DNA of 64,000 bases, from positions 302,452,956-302,516,955 of the forward strand of contig NC_081824.1 of the NCBI RefSeq assembly GCF_030867095.1. Direction: 5' to 3'. This stretch comes from Alligator mississippiensis. Lineage: Eukaryota > Chordata > Crocodylia > Alligatoridae. Under the pieces are notes generated by a model, which saw only the letters and a list, made by a program, of their open reading frames with translations, made no database searches and had not been told where the DNA came from. This document shows, one piece after another, positions 44,170 to 56,578 of this stretch. The translations under genes were made by a program, and so were the position numbers. How positions within the stretch are numbered: the first letter of the stretch is position 1; the number at the start of each line of letters is the position of its first letter.

Positions 44170-44227
44170 CCCATAAGACCCTTAAAAGGATCTCACAGCA
44201 CCCTTGTTAAGAGTCATTGATACAGAA

Positions 44228-44459
44228 CTGGGTGCTGAACTAAATGAACTAAGGTTCTGATTCATTATGGTAATTCTTATATCCTTATGGGCATAGTGAG
44301 TTTTGGGAGAGTTTAATAAGTTGTCTTTTCAAGCTGTGTATTGATACCTTGATGATCAATATTTTGTTCCCTATTTGGTTAAAACACTCTCAAACAATTA
44401 TTTTTGTTCATATTCAGCCTAGCGTTATTCTCACTGAAGTCAATGCAAGTTACAGTAAT
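44228..44459. other. No gene recognised
   Basis: Short AT-rich spacer between CR1 blocks. Confidence 0.6.
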
Positions 44460-47400
44460 GGGATCATAGAAAAGTAGAACTGAAAGGAGCCTTGGGAAAT
44501 CAGTTACTCCAAATCCTTATTTAAATCAGGACCATCACTGTCTAAAACCATCCTAGATAACTGTTTCTTTAATCTTCTCTTAAAACCTTCCAAGAATGGA
44601 GATTCCACAACCCCTCTATAGGTAATCTGTTTCAATACTTATTTACTTTCATAGTTAGAAGTCTTTTTTAATATCCAACCTAAAATTCCCTTGTTGCAAT
44701 TTAGGACCATTATTCCTTGCTCTGTCCCTGATGACCACAGAGAATAGTTTATTACCATTATCTTTATATAATGATCTTTTGTGTATTTGAAAACTTATCC
44801 AGTGCCCCCTCGCTCTTCCTTTCTCCAGACTAAATAATCCCAGTTCTTCTAGCCTTCCCTCATAAATCATATTTCCCTGAACTCTTGTAATTTCTGTTGC
44901 TTTTTGCTAGGCTCTTTCTAATTTGACTATGTCTTTCCTGAAGTGCAGTGCCTCAAACTGGACATAGGACTCCAGGTGAGGCATCACCAGTGGTAGAAAA
45001 AGAGTGGAAGAATCACCTCCTTTAACTTGTAAGGGATTCTTCTATTGATACGGCCCAGTATGCTATTGGCTTTGTTTGCAACAACAGCACACTATTGGCT
45101 TATATTCAGATAATTGAAAATGCATCATAGAAAATGAAGTTTGGAAGGGACCCCGAGAGGTCATCTAGTCCAACCCCCTGCTCAAAGCAGGACCATCCCC
45201 AAATAGATCATCCCAGGCCAAGCTTTGTCTAGCTGCATCTTAAAAACCTCCAAGGATGGAGAATCCACAAGCTCTCTGGGTAACCTGTTCCAGTGTTTTA
45301 CTACCCTCCTAGTGAGAAAATTCTTCCTAATATCTAACCTAAACTTCCCTTGCTGCAACTTGAGACCATTGCTCCTTATTCTGTCATCTGCCACCACTGA
45401 GAACAGTTTAGCTTCATCCTCTTTTGCACTTCAGGTGCAAAAGAGGTATTCCATCTTCCAGGTTGTTGATGAAGACATTGAACAAAGCTGGCCCCAAAAC
45501 TGACCCCTGGGACACTCCAGTTGATACCGGCTACCAACTAGACATCGAGCCATTGATTACTACTCTCTGAACCCAATGCTCCAGCTAGTTTTCTCTCCAC
45601 CTTACAGTCCATTCATCCAGTCCATGCTTCCTTAGCTTGTCCATGAGAATGGGAAAGCATATCAAAAGCCATGCTAAAATCAAGGTACACCACATCTATC
45701 AGTCTCCCTGCATCCACAGAGCCAATCACCTCATCATATAAGGCAATCAGGGTGGTCAAGCATGACTTGCCCTTGGCAAATACATGCTGACTGTTCCTAA
45801 TTGTTCCTTTTCCTCCTCCAAGTGCTTAGAAATGGATTCCTTAAGGATCTTCTCCATGATTTTTCCAGAGACTGAGGTGAGACTGACTGGTCTGTAATTC
45901 CCTGGATCCTTCTTTCTCCCTTTCTTAAATATGAGCACTGTTTGCCCTTTTCCAATCATCCAGGACCACTCCTGATCATGGTCCACTATGGCCCACAGGT
46001 CCTTTTCTGCACTACTGCATCCTGGCCAGTCATTTATTTCCTAGTCTGTATTTGTGTATTTGACAGTTCAATCCTAAACGCAGTTGTCCTTACTGAACTT
46101 AATCTGATTAAGTTTGGACCATTTTTCCAGTATCAAAGTAATTCTTAATCCTAATCCTCTGCTCTACCATCTGCAATGCCACCTATCTCGGTTTCATTCA
46201 AAAGCTTACTCAATGTGTACTCCATTTCATCTTCCAAATCATTAGTGAAGATATTGAACAGTAGCAAATGAAGGAAAGACTTCTGGAGAATCACACTTGA
46301 TACTTCTCCCTAACTAGATAATGAGTCAACTACTTTGAATATAAGGATTCAACCAGTTACATATTCAGTGTACAGTAGTTTCATCTAGACTGTATTTTCC
46401 TTAGGTTGATAATGAAAATGTCATGGAGGACAGCGTCAGAATGCTTAAGTCAAAGTATATCACATCACTGATCTTCCCCCATCCACAGAGCCTGTCACCT
46501 TGCCATAAAAGGAAGTCATGTTGATCAGACATGATTTGCTCTTGATGAATCTATGTTGGTTGTCCCTGATCACCCTGTTCTATTCTAGGTGCTGGGATGA
46601 AGATTCCTTGATGACCTGCTTCATGATTTTTCCTGACATCAAGTTCGGACTGACAAATCTGTAATTCCCCAGCTCCTCCTCCTTCCCTTCCTTAAGTATG
46701 GACACTATATTTGGCTTCATCCAGTTTTCTAGGACCTCACCCACTCTCTACAAGTTCTCAAAGATAATAGTCACTCAGTGGCTCTGAAATGACCTCATTT
46801 AATTCCTTGGGTGTTCTAGGACAGGACAGCAACCTATAGGACCAGCAGGCCAAAATAATGTTTCTCACTCTATGGTAGGCTGGCACTTATGACTTTGCTG
46901 CCACCACCATTGCTGATTCTCCTGGCTGCCACTGTCTGTGTGAATTGCTCCAGAAGCCCCCTGCTACTGAATCACTGCTGATATCTCAGCTTCCCAGGCC
47001 AGCCCACAGGCCGCCAGTCCCTGCTCTAGAATGCAACCCATCCAGGCTTGCAGAGTCAAAAACATCCAGCTTCCTTAAGTAATCTCTAACTGATTCCTCA
47101 ACTGCTATAGGCTACTTATCTGCTTTCCTATTCTAGCTGACAACTCTGCTTTTGATTTGGTAGTTAACCCTGTTAGTGAAGACTGAAGTAAAAAAGACAC
47201 TAAATACTTCAGCATACTCTGTATCATCCATGATTAGATTGCCTTCTGCATTTAGTATGAGACCTACAGTTTCTTTGGTCTTTCTTTTATTTCTAACACA
47301 CTAGTAGTATCCTTTTTTGTTGCCTTTACTGGCTCTAGCTAACTGCATTTCAATTCATAACATGGCCTTCCTGGTTTTCTCCCGGCAAGTTCATGCATGG

Positions 47401-47480
47401 TCCTCCATAGAAATATGGCTAAGTTTCCATGTTTTGTAAGATCCCCTTTTGAGTTTCAACTCACTGAAGAGTTTGCAGTT
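44460..47480 (-). mobile_element. Old CR1 element F, interrupted by CR1-G
   Basis: 3' part 44460-45115 (IYEGRLEELGLFSLEKGRAR, ARNNGPKLQQGNFRLDIKK) and 5' part about 45976-47480 follow in CR1 order: the left part ends at the antisense of the ACKANSILG-type region, and the right part resumes with the sequence preceding it, including a KIMKQ-like block at about 46600. Heavily decayed. Confidence 0.75.
45122..45975 (-). mobile_element. CR1 element G nested inside CR1-F
   Basis: Starts with its own 3' tail (CATCATAGAA, then TTGGAAGGGACCCCGAGAGG). Encodes RIRSNGLKLQQGKFRLDIRK, VVKHWNRLPRELVDSPSLEV, then after an internal deletion the RT part ending [20 protein letters not shown]. Less decayed than CR1-F. 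Confidence 0.75.
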
Positions 47481-47824
47481 TGGCCAGACCAGTCTCCTGC
47501 TGCTCTTGCTATCCTTTTTTTACATCAGGTTTTGTACTGAATTTTGAAAGACCAGAATTTGTTCCTGTGGAGGCTATTTTCTTGCAAAATGCAAACTGAA
47601 AACAGCAAAATTGAACTTAAAGCTATAACAGGTATTCAGTGCTTCAGTCATTGCCAAGTGCTTTTGTTATTAGAAAATGGAGGAAAAATGGAAACAGCAA
47701 ATGTTGCCCTTTATATATCATAACATGTGTAATTTGAGTTTTGAGAAGAAAGTATTATAAAATGTATCCAAGGGACCTTTACGCACTTTTAGACATGCAG
47801 GAGAAAGCCAATCACAGAGCATAT
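47481..47824. other. No gene recognised
   Basis: AT-rich sequence with no feature seen. Confidence 0.5.
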
Positions 47825-48262
47825 TGCACAGGAGTTTATTACTCCCAAGTGTCACGTTTACATGTGAGCTGGGGCTGCAGCAAGTTGACCTGGAGCAGAG
47901 CATCCTTGGCTAGCAGGAGGTCCAGCGGGGTCAGCCTGCCAGCCCAGGGCTGCTCCAACCTGACTCTGTGTGCTGCAGAAGGGCTGGATGGGGCCCAAGA
48001 GTGCTTCACTATGGGGTTAGCCAGTAGGCAGCCCCCACGCTGAAGCACCTTTATATCCCATCCATCCAGGTCAACATCTACAAGTGCATTACTGTGCATG
48101 AAAAAACTCCGCAACAGGATAGTATTTGTACTTACAAATACTAACCTGCTGCAGAGTTTATTAGTTTTCTGCGGCCTAATAGGGCCACATGTGTAGACGC
48201 TGAGATGTTTACTGCAGAGCTAATTAGGCAACTCCTCAGGAAACATCTTGTATAGATGTGCC
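47825..48262. mobile_element. GTCTACAY-type element with central hairpin (copy D)
   Basis: Right end TTGTATAGATGTGCCCACCC. A hairpin at 48111-48152 (GCAACAGGATAGTATTTGT against ACAAATACTAACCTGCTGC, 17 of 19 pairs) has the same core as copy A. The left part also shares GCCAGTAGGCAGCC and GCTGAAGCACCTT motifs with copy A. Confidence 0.6.
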
Positions 48263-49739
48263 CACCCTTACCATTACTGATTCATAGGAACAAAAGAAGA
48301 CAGAACCAGTATACCTAGGATGATTTTTAATGAAACATTTGACTTTTTCAAAGTATAAATATTTTTTGAAGGGAAGATTATCCAATTTTCTCATATAGTT
48401 AAGGGATAACAAATTTTCAACACAATCAAATATATGCATGTGTTCCAATTTTGAGATTATACATCCTCTGAAGTGACTCACTCTAAAAGTCATGATGGTT
48501 AGATATTGCTCAGATAATGAATATGTAAGAAACCACAATTAACTTAAACAAACTTTTAAACCCAAGAAAATCCTATAGCTCATAAAGCTTATGCAGATTA
48601 AATGTTTTCAGACATTGTTTCCTTTATCTCTTTGAAAGAAAATTAAGAATAGCCAATTCCACCTTGTGTTCCCAAAGCTTGTGTGATTGGCAAGGATAAG
48701 GAAGTTTCCCAATATTTAATGGTTTTTAAATGAAGGCTGTTACTGTTCCTATAACATCAACTATATATATTAATTGGTTTGCAGAGTTCCAGGTTCCAAA
48801 CCCCAAGATTGTGTTTGTCTAAGGCCTAATCCTGCAGACACATAAGCATGTAGTTAATTTTGAACGTAGCACTATCAGTGAGATTGCTAATGTAAGTAAA
48901 AGCAGGCATGCCTTTTAAGTGCCTAAAAGGGTAACAGCTATAAATGAAAGTAAAAGTAACAGTAAACATTTTAAGTTATAAGTGGTAACTATACCACTTT
49001 TCTTCTTCAACAGTTTAGTTCATTGGCTTTCAGACTATAGTTTGTGGCCCACAAGTAGTCTATAGAGGATCACAAAGCAAGAGAAATGGCTCCATGGACT
49101 GACTGAAGTAAAAGAATTAAGAGGTAAGGCAAGGCACTAAAAGTTACTCATCAAAACCCATCATTGCAGCGTCTAAGTCCTTTTGAATCTAGTCCAACAT
49201 GTTTGTACTTCTCAGTGTTCATAATAAAGGATTTTGTGATTAGTTTCCTCATTCATATATGTGACTCTCTTACAGAGCAGGAGACATAGGTACTGATGGC
49301 ATATGATGCTATGATTAATTCTAGGTTGTCCTTTTAAAAGCTGTGTATTTAATTAGCGTTGGTTAGAGCCCTGCCAAATACTTTTGTGATTTTGGTCTAC
49401 TTTTTCACTAGAACATTTAAATCCTTTGCTAAAAGGCATCTAGGAATGTTTGCTGTGATTGACTGAGACTTGCTATGCCAGTAGTTTACCAAATACCATG
49501 TATGATATGAAAGACCCAAAGCCAAGTAATACATAGGCTGTGGCTTTTTTTTTTTTTTTTTTTTTTTTACATGCATGACAACTAATTTTTAAAACAATGG
49601 GATATGAACCATGGACATTTCTGTGAAGAAAATCAGTTTATGGAAAGTAAATAGATTAAAAAGGGTAGAATATGATTAAAAATAGTATTGAAATAGCAAA
49701 TAAAAAAGGAAAAGAAAAATGGATTTTAAAAAATTAAAG
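48263..49739. other. No gene recognised; poly-T run
   Basis: AT-rich. T run at about 49544-49568. Confidence 0.6.
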
Positions 49740-50060
49740 ATGTAGGGGCCACCAAAAGTCGGGAATAGAAAGTTAGTGACAGATGAGGTTGATAAGACAG
49801 AAGGCCTAAAGGAATTCTTCGCCCCAGTAATCACAGAAGCAGCAGAAGGTAATATCCCAGGAACTGGGATACATTTTCCTGGGGGAAGGAAGTGAAATGT
49901 CAAAAGGTTTTACTATTGCACTGGAGTGGATAATAAGGCAATTAGAACTATTACAAGTTGACAAAGTACCAGGGCAAAAATGGTAAAACATCCTAGAATT
50001 CTAAAGAAAATAGAAGAAATTGGAAAGCTTTTGCAGAACATTTTTGATAGCTTACTAAAA
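49740..50060 (+). mobile_element. Very old CR1 fragment
   Basis: VTDEVDKTEGLKEFF-like residues (49777-49825) and the following EAAEGNIPGTG match the linker region before CR1 RT. Highly decayed. Confidence 0.5.
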
Positions 50061-50835
50061 ATGGATGGAAAATTTGTGGATGGTCATTTCAGTTTGTACT
50101 TATAAATGAGCAAGGGGAATCTGAATCCAAGAGTTTATAGATTTGTAAACTGGACTTCAGTTTTACAGAAGAAACTGTAAATGCTTCTGGAACATGATTT
50201 TATACTTCATTAAGTGACATCATGAATGCATGATATATTATTCAAACACACTGGTGTTGCTAAAAATCTGTACAATGCAAATGGCATATAATCTATTCTT
50301 GGACAAAGGATTTATAAACAAAATGCCTATTAATTGAAGTTACCAAATGCAAATCCCTTCCTGTCAATGTAACAACAGATCTCCATGACATTTAAGTTTC
50401 CTTTTCAAAAAATGTCTAAAGTTTTGTTGATTTCAACTGGTTCTCTACATGTATACATTTTTTAGCAGAAGTTGCTCATTTATAGTCATCTATAAAATTA
50501 TAGTGAATGAACTCTGGTACAAATTAAGTCTCTTAGTTATAGGTTATCATTAGCATTTTTATAAGAATTTTTGGACAGAAGCACACAATTTTTCAGATGA
50601 TACAGGTCAGTAGTCTTTATGTACACACAGTTTTGCTAGTGCTATGAGTATTTTGAATAGGCACATGATTCTTGTACAATAGTTGACTTGATACAAATCC
50701 TAATGTCGACATAGTTATTCCAGTATAAATGTGCCTTATACCACTATGGTTCCACCCTTGCACTCCATGCAGGGGTGGGAATAAACATACCAGTAGAAGC
50801 ATACAGAGACCCATGGAACTGTGTTTGTATTAGTT
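50061..50835. other. No gene recognised
   Basis: AT-rich. 50690-50760 has TATTCCAGTATAAATGTGCC, which resembles the interior of the 27415 element. Confidence 0.45.
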
Positions 50836-50843
50836 CCTAACAC

Positions 50844-51112
50844 CAGAGGTTGGCAACTTTTAGCAGCAGAGGGCCACTTTAGCAGAACTTATCTCTGAGA
50901 AAGGGCCTCCTGCAACACAGCCTGTGACATCACTGCAGTAACTGCTCCCTTCATGCACTGCCACCATCATCACCTCTCCCCACAGGTCAATCGCCATGTG
51001 AGTGAAGGCCCCTGCTGCCAAGGGCCCCTGCAGAAACCTCCAGCTCTGAGGGTTGGATAAAATGATGCAACAAGCTTGATCTGGCCTGCAGGCTATAGGG
51101 TGGCATCTCCTG
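50844..51112. mobile_element. hAT-like MITE (269 bp)
   Basis: Starts CAGAGGTTGGCAAC and ends GGGTGGCATCTCCTG, flanked by CCTAACAC and CCTTACAC (7 of 8). Confidence 0.7.
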
Positions 51113-51120
51113 CCTTACAC

Positions 51121-52517
51121 CATTTTCACTATAATGGTATATCAAAGCAAAAAACGTTTGTGGCAAACAAGGGCAACTTAAAAGTGTCCAAGTACAGGGG
51201 CCACAAGTACCTTTCCTTTCTTTGTGTGTGACCTAGGAGGGCAAATATGGTTTTCTCTTACAACACTTGTCTAGCATATTCACTCCATAACATGCCATTT
51301 TCATTTCTTTCTGTCTCTTCTCAACTTGTTATCTCTTTACTCCAAACCCAGGTGTTCTCAATGGCTTCAGCTACTTGAATAAAACTGAGTAAACTGCTTC
51401 TTTGACTCAACACTGCATAGCCTCATTTTTCCAGATGGTCCTCTACAATTACTCATTTGTTTTTAGGTTCTCACCTAAAAGAGAGCACATTCATGGCGTG
51501 CTTTTTTTTTTTTTTTAAAGGTACAGAGTGAAGCAAATGCTCACAGAAATAAGGGAGTAAGAGCTGCTCTGGGTCACTACAGCCTGGATGGGCACAGCCC
51601 AAGAGCCCCCACCCATTTCTACCAGTGAATTCTAGTTCTGATATGTGACTAGAATGATCACATTGATCTAATTTGTTCTTTTATTGTGCACAGAATACCC
51701 AGAATATTAAAAACATGAGAGGCGGTGTGATCTGAAGGTGTGGATAACTCACCACTACATATTTGGATGGAATTGCAAGTCTCTCTTATTGGAAAATTGG
51801 AATTTTCACCCATTTAGAAATGAACAGTGATGTCATTTTCTGCACTCAGCTATGCAATTTACTAATTTCCCTGCTTGTATTGCCAGCAAAGGAAGGGAAG
51901 GGATACCTAGCTTCAGAGATACAGAATTACTCCTTAGTCAGCTGTTCCACATGGAGTGAGAGTGACAAAATGTACATTGAAACCATTTGTTGTGGCATTT
52001 TCCTGATCATATTTCTGGCTTTTGGCTTGCCTTCTTGTAGTGTATACCAATGCCTTCTTTGTTACAACAAAAGAGATATTTCTGTCTAGTCTGTCATAGG
52101 TTAGATATTTCTGGTGTGTCACCACTTGATAGCTAGCTATGTTTTATATTAATAGTAATAATAAAGATACTTAACCTTGATGTAGCACTTTTCATCTGTA
52201 GATCTGAGAAAAGTGCTTTCCACTGGACAAACATATCTCTTGATGAATAGGAATGTATTAAAAGATTGGGTAGGAAGAAAGTCATGAGCCATGGCCAGCA
52301 TTCTTTTCACCTTCAATTGAGTGAGTAACTTGGCAAACAGGACTTCTAGGCATTGAAAAGATTGTTAGAAAAAAAGTGGAATAAAGAGGGGCTTGAGGAG
52401 ACTACACGGTCTTGGTGGGAGTTGGGCAAACAGAGCTGAAGAATCAGTCCTTGCTACAGATTGCAAGAGTGAGTGCAAGAAGATGGCAAGCACATGTAAA
52501 GCATGCGCCCATAGAAT
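51121..52517. other. No gene recognised
   Basis: A 108-codon open frame (51763-52089) is Cys-rich with a hydrophobic C-terminal stretch but shows no family signature and no splice or promoter support. I do not call it. Confidence 0.45.
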
Positions 52518-52522
52518 ATGGC

Positions 52523-54085
52523 TGTCATGGCAGGGTCCTCTAGGAGGGCTGTGATCTCCTCGAAGGCCCTCACTCTGTGTCAAGGCCGGCCCAAGGCACC
52601 CTCTTATTCTCGCCCACCACGCCTTGCTGGAAAATATGATTGGGAGGCTGCCTATGACTCCCTGGGCACAGCTACTCGGGACCTCTGTCCCCGCAGTTCT
52701 TCCGGACTCCTGTGGTCTCCCGGTATGACGGGTGCTCCCCAGGCACTCTAGCCTTATGGGCCATGCGTGGCTCCTACCAACCCCTAATACCACACCCCAA
52801 GCCTCGCAGATGGGATAGATGTTGTCCGGTCACAATACACGCCCGCTTCCTCGGGTCCTCCTGTAATCTAGCCCACTCTTGGGCCTTCCCCGTATGTCTC
52901 TCTACTAGTGCCCCTTCCTGGGCTCTCCCTAATACAGTGTCCCTCACCGGGACTCTTGAGCCCCACTCTGGACCTTCTCTAAAAGTGTGGTCCCACTCAG
53001 GGACCCTCTAGCGGGTCTCCGGTCCTCTAGGCCAACCGCACGGCTACCCTCTCTGATCCAGGCTCACTGCACTGCTATCCCCTCTTCTCAGGGACAACCG
53101 CAGCACCTTGCCTCTGTCTGAGGGCTGTTGCCGCACTAGCCTACGGCCATGCTCGCTACACCCGTCTTGGGCTTCTCAATATGGAGCTCCCCCTCTTCGG
53201 GGCTTGCCGTGCCCACCTTGGGCTTCTCAATAGTTCCCCCCTTTCTCAGGGACTCGTTGGGCCCACACTGGGCTCCTCTAAAGTGCGCTCCCCCTTCCTG
53301 GGGCTTGCCACGTCTATGCTAGGGCTTCCTAGCAGCGCCCCCTTCTGGGGCTCGTCATGCCCACATTGGGGCCTCACAAAGCTGCCCCTCTCCGGGGCTG
53401 GGATCTACGTACCCCGCACACAACCCAGGGTCTCTGTTCCCCGCCTGCAACCCACTGGTTGCGCTCCTCGCCTCCAGTTACGCTTTCACTGGCACGCAAG
53501 CTGCGCCTTCACTGGCGCTGGGGTCCCCATACCACTGGGGTTCCCCCTTAGAGTACTGTGCCCTCACTCAGGCGCTGGGGCCCCCACACTCCCGTGGGGC
53601 CCTCTATGAGGACACTGCATCCTCTTGGTGCTAGGGCACCCCACACTCTCTGGGGTCCCTATGAGGCCTCCTCCAACCTCACCCAAACCTCCGGTGTAAT
53701 ACTCAACACCAAAGCAAAACAAGCCCCTAGGCTATATCTTAACACAAGCCGCCTGGCTATAACTTAGCATCATGGCTCAAGCCTCCAGAGCTATCATGAG
53801 CTATACTTGAGATCAGGCTTCTACCCATAGCTTGACTGAGGGCACTCCTGGCTCTCTGGCTGCTGGCAGAGAACTGCCAGCCTGGCCTCAGCCCTGGGCT
53901 TTATAAGGGCCAGGCCCTGCCCCCTACAGGCGGCTGGCTCCCCTTAGCTGCTCCGACAACCCGCAGCTGCGCTCATTACCCTGGCAACCTTCAGCTGGGC
54001 TCATTATGTTGTGACAGGGCGCTCTCTCTCTCTCCCTGGCAGTTTCTCCTCTCTAGGAGCAGGAGCACTGAGGTGCCCTGCGACA
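52523..54085 (+). mobile_element. Solo LTR 3 (1563 bp, perfect 5-bp target duplication)
   Basis: Starts TGTCATGGCAGGG and ends GTGCCCTGCGACA, flanked by ATGGC at 52518-52522 and 54086-54090. TTTATAAG (53900-53907) sits about 180 bp before the 3' end, which fits a U3 promoter on the plus strand. The U3 part is filled by a degenerate minisatellite. No poly(A) signal of AATAAA form is seen. Confidence 0.75.
52850..53660. repeat. Degenerate roughly 60-bp minisatellite in LTR 3
   Basis: Units of the kind GGGCTYCTC..., GCNCCCCCTTC, GGGGCTTGCC, CGCCCAC recur at about 60-bp spacing, clearest at 53150-53400. The overlapping open frames here are produced by the repeat. Confidence 0.6.
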
Positions 54086-54332
54086 ATGGCATTATGTTTG
54101 TACAGTATGTAGCCCAATGACTTCCTGGTTCATGACTTGGGGTCTGAGGTACTAGCGTAATGATCACAATAATAGGACTAGTAGTAAGGAATCAACTTGA
54201 GGAGAACTGGGAGTTTAAGCACAGTCTGATATCATGGCTACATTCCTTTTCACTGAAGTCTCATTTACAGTGGACAGGGTTGCAAGGGTGCATTTATGAG
54301 AAGTAATCCTAAATATAGTTTTCAGCAAAAAT

Positions 54333-55800
54333 AACTGGCCAGGTGCTGGGGGATTGGAAACTGGCTAATGTGGTTCCAATTTTCAAGAAAGGGAGGAGGG
54401 AGGACCCAGGTAACTACAGGCCTATAAGCCTCACCTGGGTGCTCGGGAAGATCTTGGAAAGAATCATGAAGGAGCACATCTGTGGGGGGCCTGCAGGGGA
54501 GATCATGCTCAGGGGCAATCAGCATGGGTTCATCAAAGGCAGGTCCTGCCTGACCAACCTGGTTGCCTTTTATGACCAGGTAACTAAATACTTGGATGAT
54601 GGTTTCGCCATGGACGTAGTCTTTCTAGACTTTAAGAAGGCCTTTGACACTGTCTCTCACCCCACCCTCATCAATAAATTAAGCAACTGCGGCACTGATG
54701 CCTACACAGCTGGATGGGTAAAAAATTGGCTGATAGGGCGCACCCAGAGAGTAGTGGTGGACAGGGTGTACTCACCCTGGCGAGATGTGAGTAGTGGGGT
54801 ACCCCAGGCCTCGGTCCTCGGGCCCGCACTGTTTAACATCTTCATCAGTGACTTGGATGAGGGAGTGGAAAGCACGCTGTCCAAGTTCGCTGATGACACT
54901 AAGATGTGGGGCGAGGTGGACACACTTGAAGGGAGAGAGAGGCTGCAAATAGATTTAGACAGCCTACAAAATTGGGCAGATGAGAATAGGATGGGGTTCA
55001 ACGTAGATAAATGCAGGGTGCTGCACCTTGGGAGAAGGAATCCACAGCATACATACAGGCTGGGGAGCTCCCCTTTTGAAAGTACAGAGACAGAAAGGGA
55101 TCTTGGAGTCATTATTGACTCGAAGATGAACATGAGCTGCCAATGCCAGACTGCAGCCAGCAAGGCCAGCCATACCTTGTCATGCATCCAAAAGTGCAAC
55201 TCAAGCTGGTCCAGAGAGGTGATACTCCCCCTCTATGCGACTTTGGTCAGGCCGCAGTTGGAGTACTGCGTCCAGTTCTGGGCGCTGCACTTCAAGAGGG
55301 ATGTGGTCAGCCTGGAGAGGGTTCAGAGGAGGGCCACCTGCTTGATGATAGGGCAGCAGGACAGGCTCTCTCTATGAGGAGAGACTCAGGAACCTGAACC
55401 TGTTCAGCCTCAGCAAGAGGAGGCTGAGGGGGGACCTGGTGGTTGCCCACAAACTCATCAGGGGAGATCATCAGCAAATAGGTAGAGCCCTTTTCTCCCC
55501 AGCACCACCTGGGGTGACAAGGAGCAATGGTAATAAGCTGATGGAGAATAGGTTTAGGTTAGAGATCAGAAACTAACTTTTAGTGCCAGCAATTTTTTAC
55601 GGTTAGGGTGGCCAAAATCTGGAACCAACTTCCCAGGGAAGTGGTCCTTGCCCCTACCTTGGGCAAATTCAAGAGGAGCTTGGACGATCACCTGTCTAGG
55701 GTCTTGTGAACCCAGCATTCATTCCTGCCTGTGGCAGGGGGTCAAGTTAGATGATTTGTTCAGGTCCCTCCTGACCCTAGCTACTATGAAACTATGAAAC
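54333..55800 (+). mobile_element. CR1 LINE E (1.47 kb), 5' truncated, complete 3' end
   Basis: Begins within RT ([15 protein letters not shown]) and ends with the CR1 3' UTR and tail ACTATGAAACTATGAAAC. Closely similar to CR1-A in its encoded protein, so both are probably the same subfamily. Confidence 0.92.
54343..55700 (+). pseudogene. CR1 ORF2 reverse transcriptase fragment
   Basis: An uninterrupted block of 344 codons (54343-55377) holds [56 protein letters not shown], catalytic FADDTKMWGE, and LVRPQLEYCVQFWALHFKRD. A frameshift at about 55360 follows. The last part (RLRGDLV-like, then VARIWNQLPREVV-like) is in another frame. It lacks the endonuclease, so it is a dead copy. Confidence 0.92.
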
Positions 55801-56578
55801 TGGAGTAACACAACTGAGCAATGCTGATGCTATCCAGGTAAGGTCCAGAAAATGTATGGAAGGTAGTGATGGTACAGTGAACTGTATGTATCTAAGCAAA
55901 TGCCCAAAAATGACCTATCCACTTAATCTGCCTTTTTTCCTGGTACTATAGCCAGTGATCACTCTTTTCATAGTCAGAATTTTGGGGGGCAGATGTACCA
56001 CAAATTAGCTCTGCACCCTTACTAAGTACTATTCTGATCCTTTTCCCCTACCTGATCTGCTGCTCAGCTTTCTGCTTCCTGCCCTGTGCTCCCTGACTAA
56101 GCTGCTGTTCTCCTTTCTGATTCCTTTCCTGTGTTCCCTGCCTGATCTGATGTTCTGCTTTCTCTTCACTGCCTGGTGATCTCCCACTGTACTGCCTGGA
56201 CCCTCCCCAGTCTGATGTGTGCTACACACAGAGGCTGCCTGTGACACTTGTGGCACCTGTGCCACAGCCTTGCCACCCCTCCATTAGACTGTACCCAAAC
56301 ATTTGATAGTGTCCTGACATTACCTATTACCTTCTGTGTACTTGTCGATCAAACCTGTGCAGCTGGATGGATCACTAACAGGAACTGTGTGAAGTGGCTC
56401 TCAACCTCATCTGCTGCTAGAGGCTTGTCCTTGTTTGGTATCAATCGCATACAATAAACTGTTATATTGCCTGACACATTGCCTGAGGGACAGTGTTCCC
56501 TTGCTGCTTAATGAATAATACAATGATATATTAGTTTTCAAGTAACAGAAGTAATGAAGAGTAGTCTCAATTCCTATT
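55801..56578. other. No gene recognised; short tandem repeat
   Basis: 56050-56190 holds about three degenerate 46-bp units (CTGATCTGCTGCTC ... CTGTGCTCCCTG). AATAAA at 56453-56458 after CT-rich sequence could belong to an old LTR, but ends were not found. Confidence 0.4.

Larger units (their letters stand above)
41976..44219. mobile_element. hAT MITE interrupted by CR1-D
   Basis: The left part (41976-42226) starts CAGTGATTCTCAAC. The right part (about 44171-44219) ends GTTAAGAGTCATTG. Joined, they follow the reverse complement of the 24863 copy, including AAAGGATCTCA. Flanks ATATAGAG and ATACAGAA agree at 6 of 8. The element is older than the CR1 inside it. Confidence 0.65.

Noticed and set aside
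51763..52089. 108-codon Cys-rich frame with hydrophobic end as a small secreted or membrane protein
   Set aside because: No recognisable family, no good start context or splice support, and it lies in ordinary AT-rich DNA. Chance frame is more likely.
52850..53660. CRISPR-like array
   Set aside because: The units are degenerate tandem repeats without unique spacers, inside an LTR in vertebrate DNA.
54343..55377. 344-codon open frame as a host gene
   Set aside because: It is plainly CR1 reverse transcriptase with a CR1 3' tail, 5' truncated and frameshifted later.
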